Shown here piece after piece: positions 43,601-55,300 of a stretch of DNA of 64,000 nt (positions within the stretch are counted from its first letter, which is position 1; each line of letters starts with the position of its first letter). The position numbers and the translations under genes were made by a program. Location: positions 25,196,651 to 25,260,650 of the forward strand of contig OX387603.1 of assembly GCA_947568835.1 (NCBI GenBank), in the 5' to 3' direction. The notes beneath the pieces are model-generated. The model was not told the DNA's origin. It saw only the letters and a program-made list of their open reading frames with translations, and made no database searches. The DNA is from Protonemura montana (taxonomy: Eukaryota > Arthropoda > Insecta > Plecoptera > Nemouridae).

Positions 43601-46600
43601 ATGCTGCGCACGCCAGCTGCGCGCGCGCAGCTCATGACGCGGCTGCTGCGCACCAAGCGCGCAGATGCGCTGCCTCCTAGCGGCGGGCCGAGCAAGCTGC
43701 CGGTAACACTCTTGCATGCTGCACGTTTAGTTTGGCTGGTTTCAATAGGCAGGCCTTAGTTTAGGGCCATAGAGGGCCTGGGCCTTCGAGCGCATGAACT
43801 GGCTCGGTCCTGCTTGGCCCAAGCGTTGGGTGATGTTGGACTTGGGGGCCCCATGGCTGGGCCTACGCTGTGGGGGCACCCTGGCCCAATTAGTCATTGC
43901 GGGCCATTGCGGGCTATTACGGGCTGTGCTATGCTTCTGGGGGGCTTCAGGGAGCGGGCTCAACTATAGGCTCCTTTGGGGCAACCTTTTTAAGCCACGA
44001 AAGGCTTTTCATGAGGGCTTTTTCGCAGGCCTATTTAAAGCCACGGGGACTAGGCCCTTTCAGGGGATGCATTTTGTAGCCTTTTGGCTTGAAAAAGATG
44101 GGATCAAATATACTAATAAAAGGCCAGCGTCCGAAGTTTTCTTCCCATATGAAGCGAACGACCTCCCATGGGCTTAGCAGAGGATAATCCGCTGAGACAA
44201 GCTTCTAGTCTAGCATCCACCCACCCAAGAGCTTCCCGGCCCCAGGCTTTGTAGTTTCAGCGGATTCCAGTAAACGACAAGTCCTGTTTTCTAATGGGAA
44301 CTCGAGCAGGCTGAAGAACCCGTTGGTACGAACGGCCCGAGGGAAGTAGATTGACTTCTGAGAGTCTAGCACCCGAGACGAGAGCCACTCCACAATATCT
44401 TTCAACGACGGCGTAGGTACGGGGGAAAGAAAATACGGCCGTTCTCGTCACAGTTCATGCATGCTTGTGTATATAGTGAGAACGTGGTCATGTCTCAATG
44501 GCAGCCATATTCAGAACGTCGAGAACATTTCAGGCAAATTTTGCACGCGACGATCATAAAGCGGTATCTACCCTTCATCGCGCACGCACACGTAAAACTT
44601 TGAAGGCCCTAAGGGAACGTTAGACCCAAGTTTCCGTCTTAAATCTGAACAAACTAATTCGTTTTCTACCAAAAGTCGGGGACAGAAACTCCCTGAGGTC
44701 CAAATTGTGTTTTATCTTTCCCTAGCCAAACTTCCTGGTTCTCCATTGGCTCAGCCATCGGCCATGACGATGACCTTAATTTGTGTTTGTCCTATGACCA
44801 TTGCGTTTACTGGTTTAACAAGAGTACCTGCGGTTGTGACACGTCCTGCCCAGCAAATGAGCCGGCATCACGTAATAATAGTAACTGCCACACAATGGCG
44901 CTACCAGACTCGCATACTCGATTTCTCGCATAGAAATCAAATGAAAAAACTATAGCATACGGTGACTCCACTTGGCAGCAACTACCATTATTGTCTGTAT
45001 TGAAGATCTGGCTGTATTTTTCGCCTTCAGGACATTTATCATTAGCGCTGAAACTCTGAGTAGACATAGATCAACAATGCTATATAAATAACGATACATA
45101 TTACAACAAAGTGTAATGGTTCCCCGTTCAGCGCTGCTTGGACACTCTGGACCTGACCTCCCTCGGCGTCGGCTCGTGCGTCGGTACAGGCATGTACCTA
45201 GTTGCCGGACTAGTGGCTCGCCAAGTGGCCGGTCCCGGCGTGCTGCTCAGCTTCATGGTAGCCGCACTGGCTGCGCTGTTGTCGGGCGCGTGTTATGCAG
45301 AGTTCGGGGCACGCGTGCCACACACCTCGGGTTCGGCGTACGCGTACACGTACGTGGCCGTCGGAGAGTTCACCGCGTTCGTCATCGGATGGACGCTCGT
45401 CCTGGAGTACGTCATCGGTGCGGCGGCCTGCGCGTGCGCCCTGAGTGCTTCTTTGGACGCTCTTTGGGGCGGCGCCGCACGGCGCGCGTCGGGCGCTGTT
45501 TTTGGGAGTTTGGCGGGTGAGTACCAATCGGCTTTGGCTTGCACTTCTATTTGTATTCACCAAATCAGAAAAGTCCAGTCACAATTGATGCTCGCAGATA
45601 TTGTAACAAAAAACAAAAAAACAGTGTCTTTGCAACAGTGACTTCACTCAGCATTTTGATCCAGTCTGTCGTTTTTTTTTTAAGACACTAGCAGATTTCT
45701 CGGGACTTTTGGAAGAACGATAACGGCGCGATGCCTCAAATGGAAGTCGCTTGCCTTTGCATTATGTTGTTCCATTCCAAGAACTCATTGTTACTTCACC
45801 CCAATGGTTACCAGGCCATCGTAGACGACATGTCCTCAACCTCGGCACCTGTTGCAGGCCGACCTCCTGACCTGTTGGCCGCCGGCATCACGCTGGCCGT
45901 GACGGCGCTGCTGGCGGGTGGCGCGCGCAAGTCTCTGCTGTTCAACCACCTGCTGAACGCGCTGCAACTCAGCGTCTGGGCTTTTGTTATGGCGGCCGGC
46001 GCGTTCTACGTTGACACGGCCAACTGGTCGATGCACCACGGCTTCCTGCCGCTCGGCTGGGGGGGTGTGCTCAACGGGGGCGCTACGTGCTTCTACGCGT
46101 TCATTGGATTCGACATCATCGCCACGACGGGAGGGGAGGCGTTGGACCCGCGCCGTTCGATCCCGCGCGCCATCGGGTTCAGTCTTGGCACCATCTTGTT
46201 TGCCTACGTCACTACCTCGCTCATGCTCACGCTCATAGGTGAGCACCTGCGCAGTCCGCCAAAGGACACTCTTCTGATAGCGTTTATAAACTTTGGGTTT
46301 CTCTTAGAAAGATAGTTTCTCAAAGGTCCGAGCGCCGATCTTGACTTGCTAAAATAATACAAGGTAAGTGGTCAAGTATGCTGAAACTGAAGCCAACAGG
46401 AGGTGGCAATCGTGTACAGCGTATCCCACAGAGATGAGCTGGTAATGTCCTGGTAGAATAGACCGTTATATATTAATAGGGTAGATCGAAGGCCTCACTG
46501 GCTGCAGACCGGTCCACTGAATATGCTATCCATGTAAGTGTGTGAAGACAAGTGGGTTACCCAGGTAGAATATGATGGATCGGAGACCTCTCCATTGAAC

Positions 46601-49600
46601 CAGAGCACAGAATGTCGAGGCTAGCTGTCCCAAGCAGCCTTCTTGTCAGAGGTTCGGCGTCTGACCCGAACGCCCTTTCCTGCAGTGCCGTGGGACTCTC
46701 TGGACGCCGACGCCGCGCTGGTCGGCGCGTTCGGCCAGCTCCGCGCGCCGTCGTGCCAGCTCGTGGTGGCGCTGGGCGCATGCGCAGGTCTGGGCGTGTC
46801 GCTGTTCGGCTCACTGTTCCCTGCGCCGCGCGTTCTGCTTGCAATGGCGCAGGACGGCCTGCTACCAGCGCCCCTAGCGGCGCTCGGCCCTGTCACGCGC
46901 GCGCCTCTGCTTGCCACGATGGTGTCGGGTCTCGCCGCCGCCAGCGCTGCCTTGCTGCTGCCCCTCGAACTACTCGTTGAGATGATGTCTATAGGTGGGT
47001 TTCAAAACGGCAACCATTCTGGCCTGTTGCCGTTCTCATTTCCCTACCTTGGCTAGTTGGCAGACTGGGCTACAATTCACAACACTTTTTGAAGGGTCCT
47101 TATCGTCAACCACATTTGTGCCACGGTGCCAAATTTAAGCTGTCACTTGCAAATATTGCGCTATTTACCTATTTATTCAATTATATATAAACGTATTAAT
47201 GAGCTAATTCATATGATCAATCATGCGCTATGCAAGGTAATTCTCTTTAAACTCCTTGTCCTGGTTTTTGCACATGTCCCAATTGGATCCTGAAGCAAAG
47301 CTACCTGCGTTGTTCTCTGTTTTCCGTGAGGGACAGAATGAAAGATTATTTTATAAGTGGGTTTGAGAGATCTAACTGCCACTAAGCTCTGCCATCCCTG
47401 ACTGTTTACAGGTACCTTGCTAGCTTACACGCTCGTGGCGGGATGCGTCCTGTTGCTTCGCTACCAACCTCTTGGCGAGGACCTCACCCAGCTGCTGCCC
47501 GCCTCCCTTCGCACTCCGCTGCCGTCGCCGGGCGTGACCCCCATGCCATCGCCTGTACCCACCACCCTAGGCGTCGGCACGGGAGTCACCGTGCGCCGTG
47601 TCACCAGCCGCGCGTCGCCCGACTCGGACGACTCTTGCGCAGACGGCGCTGACGCCGACGCCGACAGCGCGGGCGCGCGTGACGACCAGTTCCTGGTGTC
47701 GGACGCCGGCGCGCGCACTTTCTACGGCGCTGCGCGCGGCCCGGCGCCGTCTAACGCGAGCGCCGCCACGTGGACGCGACGCCTTGGCTACTTGTGGCCG
47801 GGCCTGTTCCCGTGGCGGTCGCCCGCCGAGGCGACGTCGGCGTCGGGAAAACGAGTCGCGACGCTCGCCGCCGCAACTCTTGGCCTTGTGCTTGTGCTCG
47901 ACCTGTTGCTGGCGGCGACACATGCGTGGAACGCGTGGCGCGCAACCCTCGCGATAGTGTTGGTGGTCGGCGCCGTCGCGCTGTTGATCGTCATCTCGCG
48001 GCAGCCGCAGAATCGGTCAGTTTTCATTGGTTATTGAATCCTGAAGCAGCGAGGTTTCATTGGCTGATTCCTCACCGTAACTTACAGATTCTGAGCCAGA
48101 GTCAGTTTAAGCTAGAAATCAGTTCAGTTTAAGGCCAGCTTAAAGTCAGTGCCTTATTGCCAGATATAGGCTCTCTGAATCACACTAATTTCTGTATTAG
48201 ATTGCTAACAAGACTAATGTTAGGGCAGAAGTAACACTGGCCTTGCCTTTGAAGTTACAAGTACTCTCTCAAAGAAGGTACTCTGCAAAATCTTTGTTGT
48301 ATGAGTCTTGTTTGTATTTTTTAGTAGGGGGAGGGGAAGCCCGAGTAGGTCATGTAATGGTACTAAGATTCTTTCCTTAGGCTGTATCGGGTCAATCACC
48401 ACCCTTTCATTGGGCCATAAGCTTCAGCATAAAGTCTTCTGCAAAATTCTAGTGTAAAGCTTTCTATTCTAGGGGCGCTCTGGCGTGCCTTGCGCCAGGT
48501 CTGCCCTTCCTGCCGGCGGCTGCGGTTACTGTCAACCTCTACCTCATCCTGCACCTGTCGCCGCTCACGCTCGTGCGCTTCTCTGTTTGGATGGCCATTG
48601 GTAAGTTTGCCTACCCCCCCCCCCCCCCCCCTCTCCACCCTATAACCCCTCTCATTTTTTTTAGGGCAAGTGGAACAACGTAAAGCTTGCACCTTCCATG
48701 CATAGTTAGGCCCTCTAATTCTTGCATTTTTGCCCCAAAATTGCAATACAAAACCATGCACAAATAGCCATGTCTAGGTTCCCATGAAACATTTTCCAGG
48801 GCAATCGAAAAAAGGAGATGAATGCAACTCCTACGCACTCTGCCCATCCTAGCTTTAAAGTTCTCTTTACCGTCGCGATGCCCACTTCGACGCCACTTGT
48901 ATTGTATTAGGTCACACATAATTTCAGTGTTACAAATAATTTTATAAGCCAGAGCAGGTAAGCGTTGTAAAGAAGACAAACGTATGATAATTAAACCTCA
49001 TTCTCAAGAAACCAAGATCAAAGCAAGCTCAGTGCATTGACGTTTACAGAGCAATGTTCTTACCGTGTTAATGTAAACGTAAGGCTTGCGTACGTTCTGA
49101 GTCGGCTGTACGAGTGAAGGACTGGTGCAAAATATACGCCTTATTGAAGCCAATGGTGTACAGCCATTACAGTTTTATACTTAAACAAATTTTGCTTGTA
49201 ATTTTTAATCATGCCAAATTTAGGAAACCAATAATGATTTTGCGCTGTAAAGAATTATTGTAAGAAATTTTGAAGGATACTTTTTTTGCTGAATGTCCGA
49301 TGTCCAGGAAGAGCGATTCTGGAAACATTGTCGCGTCATCACTCGTCACTTTCTTTGGTAACTTTAGGTTTCCACTATGTCGTGTCAGAGATAAATAAAT
49401 AGATAGATTCAATATCTTTACATTAACAACCACTTAGTCTTCCATCCAGGCAAATGCTCTAGGAACGATTTCTGATTTTGCATTTGCGTTACATTTCTAC
49501 TAAGTTCTTTGTAACTCTTTTTTTCCAACTTAATAAATTTCAGTTATTACGCCCACTGCTACAATTTTCGTTGCTTTTAAAATTATATTACGGCTCATAC

Positions 49601-50064
49601 AATGACAATTGACATTGTCACTCATCAAAGAAAATACAAATAATCCTGGTGATCTCTAAACATCTACCTCAATCTGTCATCAGGTTGAGCAATAATTTGC
49701 GATTAGTTAACTCAACTCGGTGTCCACAGGCCTGGTGGTGTACTTCCGCTTCGGCATCTCGCACAGCCTTCTGGAGCACTCGGAGGGCGATGTGGAAGGC
49801 ATCGCAGTGACGCTTTCGTCGCCCGAGCATGTCAAGACGCTCGGCCCTGGCGATGGCTTCACGACTCTGGACAAGCTTGGCAATGAAGGCTACGGCGGGA
49901 AGTTAGCTCCCACCAACGATGGCTACGCCGGGAAGCTAGCTCCGGCAAACGACGGCTACGGCGGCACCAATGGCGGCGGCGACGGAGGCGGATTCATGCG
50001 ACTGCCCGACAAAGCTAACCCACTGTTTGTCAGCCAGAGCCGGTTCCCCACATGGGATGACTAG
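43601..50064 (+). CDS. SLC7A14: SLC7A14-type amino acid transporter
   Basis: A multi-pass APC-superfamily transporter of the cationic amino acid transporter group. Exons are 43601-43702, 45132-45516, 45858-46238, 46686-46994, 47412-48015, 48473-48600 and 49730-50064; 2,244 nt, 747 residues (human 771). All phases agree. An in-frame stop at 43559 fixes the ATG at 43601. TRLLRTKRADAL matches SRILRTKPVESM of human SLC7A14. Then come DLTSLGVGSCVGTGMYLVAG and CYAEFGARVP (exon 2), GGATCFYAFIGFDIIATTGG (exon 3), GSLFPAPRVLLAMAQDGLLP (exon 4), LLAYTLVAGCVLLLRYQP (exon 5) and CLAPGLPFLPAAAVTVNLYL (exon 6), all collinear with SLC7A14 rather than CAT1-3. Vertebrate SLC7A14 is lysosomal and linked to retinal disease and GABA import; the same role here is inference. 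The C-terminus carries GYGGKLAP-type repeats. Confidence 0.93.
43703..45131. other. SLC7A14 intron 1 with a GGGCC-rich island
   Basis: Bases about 43735-44200 are unlike the rest of the introns: GC-rich, with repeated GGGCC/GGGCT words and short internal repeats (GCGGGCCATTGCGGGCTATTA type), open on the + strand for 127 codons (43794-44177). A further 44205-44460 is open on the minus strand for 66 codons. I recognise neither peptide. The rest of the intron is AT-rich and empty. Confidence 0.5.
48614..48631. repeat. poly-C tract directly after a donor site
   Basis: Eighteen C in a row, 13 bases into SLC7A14 intron 6. The transcript is C-rich here; the opposite strand could form a G-quadruplex. 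Confidence 0.85.
49895..49965 (+). repeat. in-frame tandem repeat in SLC7A14 C-terminus
   Basis: GGCTACGCCGGGAAGCTAGC-type units repeat about two and a half times and encode GYGGKLAPTND, GYAGKLAPAND and GYGGTNGG. It lies in the hydrophilic tail after the last membrane segment, so it is probably a tolerated recent expansion. Confidence 0.8.
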
Positions 50065-50089
50065 CCAAGTGCAAAAGCAACAACGACGC

Positions 50090-50095
50090 AATAAA
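50090..50095 (+). terminator. SLC7A14 polyadenylation signal
   Basis: AATAAA 26 bases after the stop codon, which would give a very short 3' UTR. A later ATTAAA-like signal (about 50298) is also possible. A (TA)-rich microsatellite follows at 50164-50195. Confidence 0.6.
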
Positions 50096-51123
50096 TAACG
50101 CAATAACTCAGCTGGCTACGATGATATTATATTAATATTACGGTTCACGTTATCTCCCTTACAATATATATATATATAAATATATATACATATATCTCCA
50201 TGTACATATCTCGGTGTCTCTCGGTGGTAGCGGCAGGGCCGATGCAGCCACAGCGACCCTGCCCTAGCAATTGCCTGTTAAATCTGCATTTTATCTGATT
50301 AAAGTGTCTCGCTCTCAACGTTGTCTCATTTTCTTCTTTCCATGGTATTGCATACCAGTCCACACACTAATATTTACAAAAGCTCCTGAATCTGCTACAA
50401 TCAAATCCTAGTATATTTCTAACTTACCTGAATTGTTTTGTAGCCTGGGGGCAGAGCTAGCCATGCCCGAATAGGGGACAGTTTTATGTGTGGCACTTAA
50501 CCTATTGGTATGCTATCTTTTGTAAGCATTTCCAAATTCCTGAATCTTTCAAGTGACTAAATGAATTTAAAGCAGAAACTTGTAATTTCACAGAAATATT
50601 AGGATACTGAACTTCTATCATAATTCATGACAAAGAGAAAACAAATTGTTTGTTGACTATAAATTGACTATTAAATACTTACTGTTAGACTAGTTTAAGA
50701 TTTTCGATGGTTTAAAATCTAACCAGTTTTACTGACTTAGCAATGTGACAACAAAGTAGATAAAAAGCGCGGGCAATGCTGTCTAGCAGGCTGTCAATGC
50801 GCGATGCAACATGGCGGCTATATATCAAACACCTCATTCTAAAACAATCGGCTCTCAAATCCAGAGTAAAAAGATAAGACATTTTATTGTTTTCATGCTC
50901 ATTTATTCAAAAACACATAAACATGAATACTATTGTAAGTTTTTATCACCTTATTTGTAATGCTACAAAATTATTTCACAATCACACACTTAAAAAAAAT
51001 GTATTTGTCACCGGGGTCATTTTATATTTAAAAAGAGTCCAATGAAATAGGTAATGCCAGTGAATTGAAATTGCATGATAAACCTAGAGAACAGGGCCTT
51101 ATTGAGGTGATTGCTTGACCAGG
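50096..51123. other. convergent intergenic space
   Basis: AT-rich with no gene recognised. It contains the minus-strand polyadenylation signals of the AT-hook gene (reverse AATAAA at 50902-50907 and 50883-50888), so the two genes converge with about 0.8 kb between their ends. ATGGCGGC at about 50813 is a lone YY1-like word. Confidence 0.5.
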
Positions 51124-51820
51124 TTATTCTGTCTTCTCCCCATTATTCGACTCTGCCTCTGGTTTACTCTTTGACTCGGAAGCGGGGATCTGAAATCAAA
51201 AAGCAGGTAAATGGGACGTTTCTAAAAAACCATTTAACTTCTGACTGTTGGGTGCCTTATAGTGCTGCAAGAATAAAATCAATCGGCAGACACTCACTTT
51301 GACTACTTCAGGTTTGGCGGTGGGCTCATCAGCAGCCGGCGTTTCCTTGACGTCGTTGGTTTCGGGTTTGTCGTTGGAAGCAGGTTTGTCGTTAGTGACG
51401 GGCTTGTCACTGGCAGCGACCTTATCGTTGGCGGGCTCACCCGCTGCATCAGCATCGACAACAGTGGCTGGAGGTTCAGCCACATCTGGTTCAGTAGCCG
51501 CCTCGATCTGCTTTGGTCGGCCTCGTTTGCCTGGTGTCGACTTTTTCTCCGCTGGCTTTTTCTCAGCGGCTGGCTTCTTTTCTACAGATTTGCGCTCGCG
51601 CTTGGCCGGCGGTGCCGCGACGGGAGTGCCCCCGCTTCGCGTGCTCGACCGCGTGCGGCGTCGACCATCGGACTCCTCAGCCTAACAACCAAACCGCGCA
51701 TTCTTAGACCAAGACCAGGTTAGGCGCGAAGCAAGCTGAGGCTACCGAAAAAAACACAAACACACTTACCGCGTCGGCTACCTTCTCGTCGCGAATGCTT
51801 TCCACCTTCTCACCCGACAT
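51124..51820 (-). CDS. small AT-hook (HMGA-like) nuclear protein
   Basis: Three minus-strand exons: 51820-51770, 51681-51298 and 51189-51124, all phase 0, giving 166 residues. The start MSGEKVESIRDEK is followed by a basic serine/arginine patch (GRRRTRSSTRSG), Lys-Pro-Ala repeats (EKKPAAEKKPAEKK) and one clear AT-hook, TPGKRGRPKQ, with the GRP core that binds the minor groove of AT-rich DNA. The second half is acidic and low-complexity, with four DKPxxN-like repeats and an EKTE end. Size and layout (basic front, AT-hook, acidic tail) resemble HMGA-type chromatin proteins, but a single hook is less than the usual three, and the low-complexity tail prevents a firm orthology call. It shares its upstream region with Rab18. 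Confidence 0.8.
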
Positions 51821-51879
51821 AATTTTCAGGCAGTGGGTTCACTTTGATATTTAGAACGCGGCAAAGTTGAGTCCAAACC

Positions 51880-51960
51880 GCTCGCTCCACTGTTTACACC
51901 TAACTCAAGATGGCGGCTGAGCGTGGTCACGTGACTTGCACGTACATTGGCTCTGTGATT
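51880..51960. promoter_or_regulatory. shared promoter of the AT-hook gene and Rab18
   Basis: The two start codons are 526 bases apart, head-to-head. Within this space lie AAGATGGCGGC (51907-51917), the canonical YY1 word, and the palindrome GTCACGTGAC (51926-51935), an E-box of the USF/MITF type. Both are common in animal housekeeping promoters. No TATA box is apparent. Confidence 0.6.
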
Positions 51961-52345
51961 TTTGCGATTGATCGACTCTGCTGGAATATGGTCGCTGGCA
52001 GCTGTCAGATTCAAATCGCGCGCGAATTTAAATGTTAACAACAATTTAGACCTGCGTTTCAAGAAAATAATATTTAGATACCCAAACCAAAAGGTTCTAA
52101 TACTTATGGACAGGATAAGGCATTTCTAGATTTCTCTCCTCCAGCTCTTTCGCTGTGTACTTTAAAAGTACGGCGAGACTGCTTGTGAGTCATGTTGCGA
52201 ATGCAAATGGCTGTCTGTCTGCTTGTCAATGTCATTGTGATGCAATAAATAAGTTGTATGAGTGTATGAGGTAGTGATTAAAATGCAGAATTGGTTATCA
52301 CAAGCAAACGTCTAGAATCATTTCACAAGCTCTGGGGTGAGCACA

Positions 52346-55300
52346 ATGACCGACTCGGAGGTACTGACTACGCTCAAAATCCTTATCATTGGTGAGAGTG
52401 GAGTGGGCAAATCCAGGTGAGTGCTGTCAAGTTTGATGCAAAAATATTGCAAACATTAGAATTCAGTTATAACCATCTTCTACGCAACAACGAAACGAAG
52501 GCCATATATTTGGTTGCTGTCCTTAGCTTGCTGCTGCGGTTCACTGACGACCAGTTTGACTCGGACCAGGCCCTGACTATTGGTGTCGATTTCAAGACAA
52601 AGCGGCTTAATTCTGACGGTAGCAATGTTAAGCTTGCCATCTGGGTGAGTAGCTGTGCCAGAGAAAAGTGTGACATGCAGGGTTTGAGATCAGTTAGGTA
52701 TTAGTAGAGTGTAAGCGGCCGTGTTTTTGCATGGCATTGGAAGGAGCTTGCAACTGTTAAGCTGTCCTGTGTGACTTGCGTATGCTGCAATAGCTAACCA
52801 TTCAGTCTCATTACTGGCATCTTTACATTGTTCTGGATTGTACTCCAGAACAAATTTTTCTGATTAACAACATTAATGAGAACAATTAGCCCCCTTACGC
52901 ATACACGATGAACCACGGCTAATTTAAACTCGGCACCTGTGCGCAGAGCAATCTACTGCAGCAAATTTACATCGCACAGGACAATTAAACAGTTGCAAGC
53001 TTTACTCTTTCCATGAGCGCTAGATTTCTGAGTAAAATATGCATTCCAATGATTCTACTTGGTGTTTTGTAGGATACCGCAGGGCAGGAGCGTTTCCGAA
53101 CTCTGACCCCCAGCTATTACCGCGATGCCCAAGGGGCGATTCTCGTCTACGACGTCTCCAGTGCGGCCAGCTTCACGAAGCTCGACACCTGGCTCGACGA
53201 ACTCGATACGTACGCCACCAAGAGCCAACTTGTTAAGATGGTTGTTGGCAACAAAATAGATAAGGTTTGTCTAGTGAATCTTGAGGTAATATCTTGCATG
53301 TGCCACCCAACTTAGGGATAGTTTGAGTTGTTATAACGGCAATTTCGTCAACGGATTCAATGCGTCTTATGAGAAGACTCAAAATAGCCAAAATGTAGCC
53401 CAGTAGTGTGTTGTTAGTGAACTTAAATTAGGCTACCAAATTAGGTAACTTAAATTATTACTTCAAATATCCTGTGGCATTGGTTTACTATGTAAACATT
53501 TGTATTTGTATTTATTTGAAGCAGCGGACAAGTAAATAGTATTTGTTTGTGCTTTTTACGATAACTTGTTAACAATAAAGTGACAATAGTAATTAGCAGG
53601 TCATGCAGGTCATGCTGGTCATGATTATGGGGGAAGGTTTGGAGTTTGGAGTCAGAGGAGAGATGGTTGGTGAGATGTTGTGGTGAGGTATTCTTCGAGG
53701 CTGTAGAAAGGGTTTTGGAGAAGGAAGTTTTGAAGGTTTGAATCAAAGGAGCTACGTTTGGAGGATTCTTTGATTTGGGTTGGGAGGTTTTTATAAATTT
53801 TTTCACACATGTGGGGGGGACTATGTGTGAAGAGGTAGGTAAGGTGTGGGATGATGAAAATCATGAAAATGCTGATAAAAATCAATAGCTGGACAGTGAG
53901 CATGATTACACACACCCTCGTGATTGAATCTAACTTCAAGAAAATGCTTTCCTGGTGTTGCAGCCGGGCCGTGAAGTGAGTCGTGACGAGGGAATGCGTT
54001 TTGCTCGTCGACATCAAACGCTGTTCATCGAGTCGAGTGCCAAGACTCGAGACGGTGTCCAGTGCGCCTTCGAGGAGCTCGTGCAGAAGGTAACAAATCT
54101 CTTGGTCCAAACTCTAATGAGGACCAACTTCACTACATCAGGCTAAACTTGGTTTTCTTCACGCTGAAGAGTTGGTATTCTCTCAATCAATCGTTATTTT
54201 GCAAACTCCCTGCTAGAAAAGGTAGAAGACATTTATAAAACAAGAAAAATATATTATTATTATTGGGAGCATTATAACTTATCAACACTAGGTGCCTAAC
54301 TGGGGACTTGAGACCCGATCTCTACCTTTTGTAGGCGTTGCTCTTAGTATTTGAGGTTGTGGGGCATGACCTTTGCAAAGGATTTTAGCGTAGAAGAAGA
54401 ATTCTTATTTTATAATCGTATTCATTTTTTTGAATAAGAATGACTAATGACTCTAAAAAAAACCTAATCTCCAGAGCCAATTTATTATTTTATTATTTAT
54501 TTTTATGTTGGGGACCACTTTTCGAGAACGTAATGTTCCTATTAATAAAATACTCTACCCAGCAAGGGAGGGCTGTAGACCCTCCCAGCATTTTGACATA
54601 CAAATAAAAATTATATGATGAAAATAGCAATCAATTATTTAGTATAAAATTGAGTTTCTAAATTAAATTTAAAACTAAACCTCACACTGTTTGTAAAAGA
54701 CTGTGGTTTTCCGGCGTTTTGACAGACAGCAATAGCTATCAAACACAGCGCAACATGTCAGTGGCGAGATCGGCTGCGTAGCCCCTTAATATCCGGGCGG
54801 CCGCTTCTAGCATTGAGCTGCTGTAAATGTCTTTGAACGCTTGCTTCAGCAATGCCGTGAGCAAGGCAGGGAGGGGTGCAGCCAGTTCCGAAGCACGCTG
54901 GAGCTTGTAAACTTAGCCGACGGTAGATAGCGCTGGGTTCCTTGTGCGTTGGGTTCATGGCAAATGCCTCAACTGTCTGTGTAATTTTTGAAGTAAAGAG
55001 AATACTGAGAATAGAGCAGAATTCAGTGGAGAATAACTGCAAGCGAATTAAAAAAACTGTTTGTTTGCTATTTTAAGTATACGTGCATTTAAGTCACCTC
55101 TCGTCAATATCACTGAAAAGAACATGTGTCGAGTAGTGAGGAATGAGAGAAAAGCCTCCCTTACTAGTTGTATTCAGCTTATGTCTATATTTTCTTTTTA
55201 GAATGGATTTTTCAGACAATTTTCACTAAAAGAGATTTTTTCGTATACCTTTATAAGTATTTTAAAATGTCGTAGAATCAAAAAAATATATATTTGATCT

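Noticed and set aside
45731-45857. extension of SLC7A14 exon 3 to an acceptor at about 45815
   Set aside because: That acceptor would be phase 0, which does not fit the phase-1 exon 2 donor; the acceptor at 45857 fits and starts exactly where similarity begins.
51299-51685. 128-codon + strand frame, Ala/Ser/Gly-rich
   Set aside because: It is the antisense shadow of exon 2 of the AT-hook gene.
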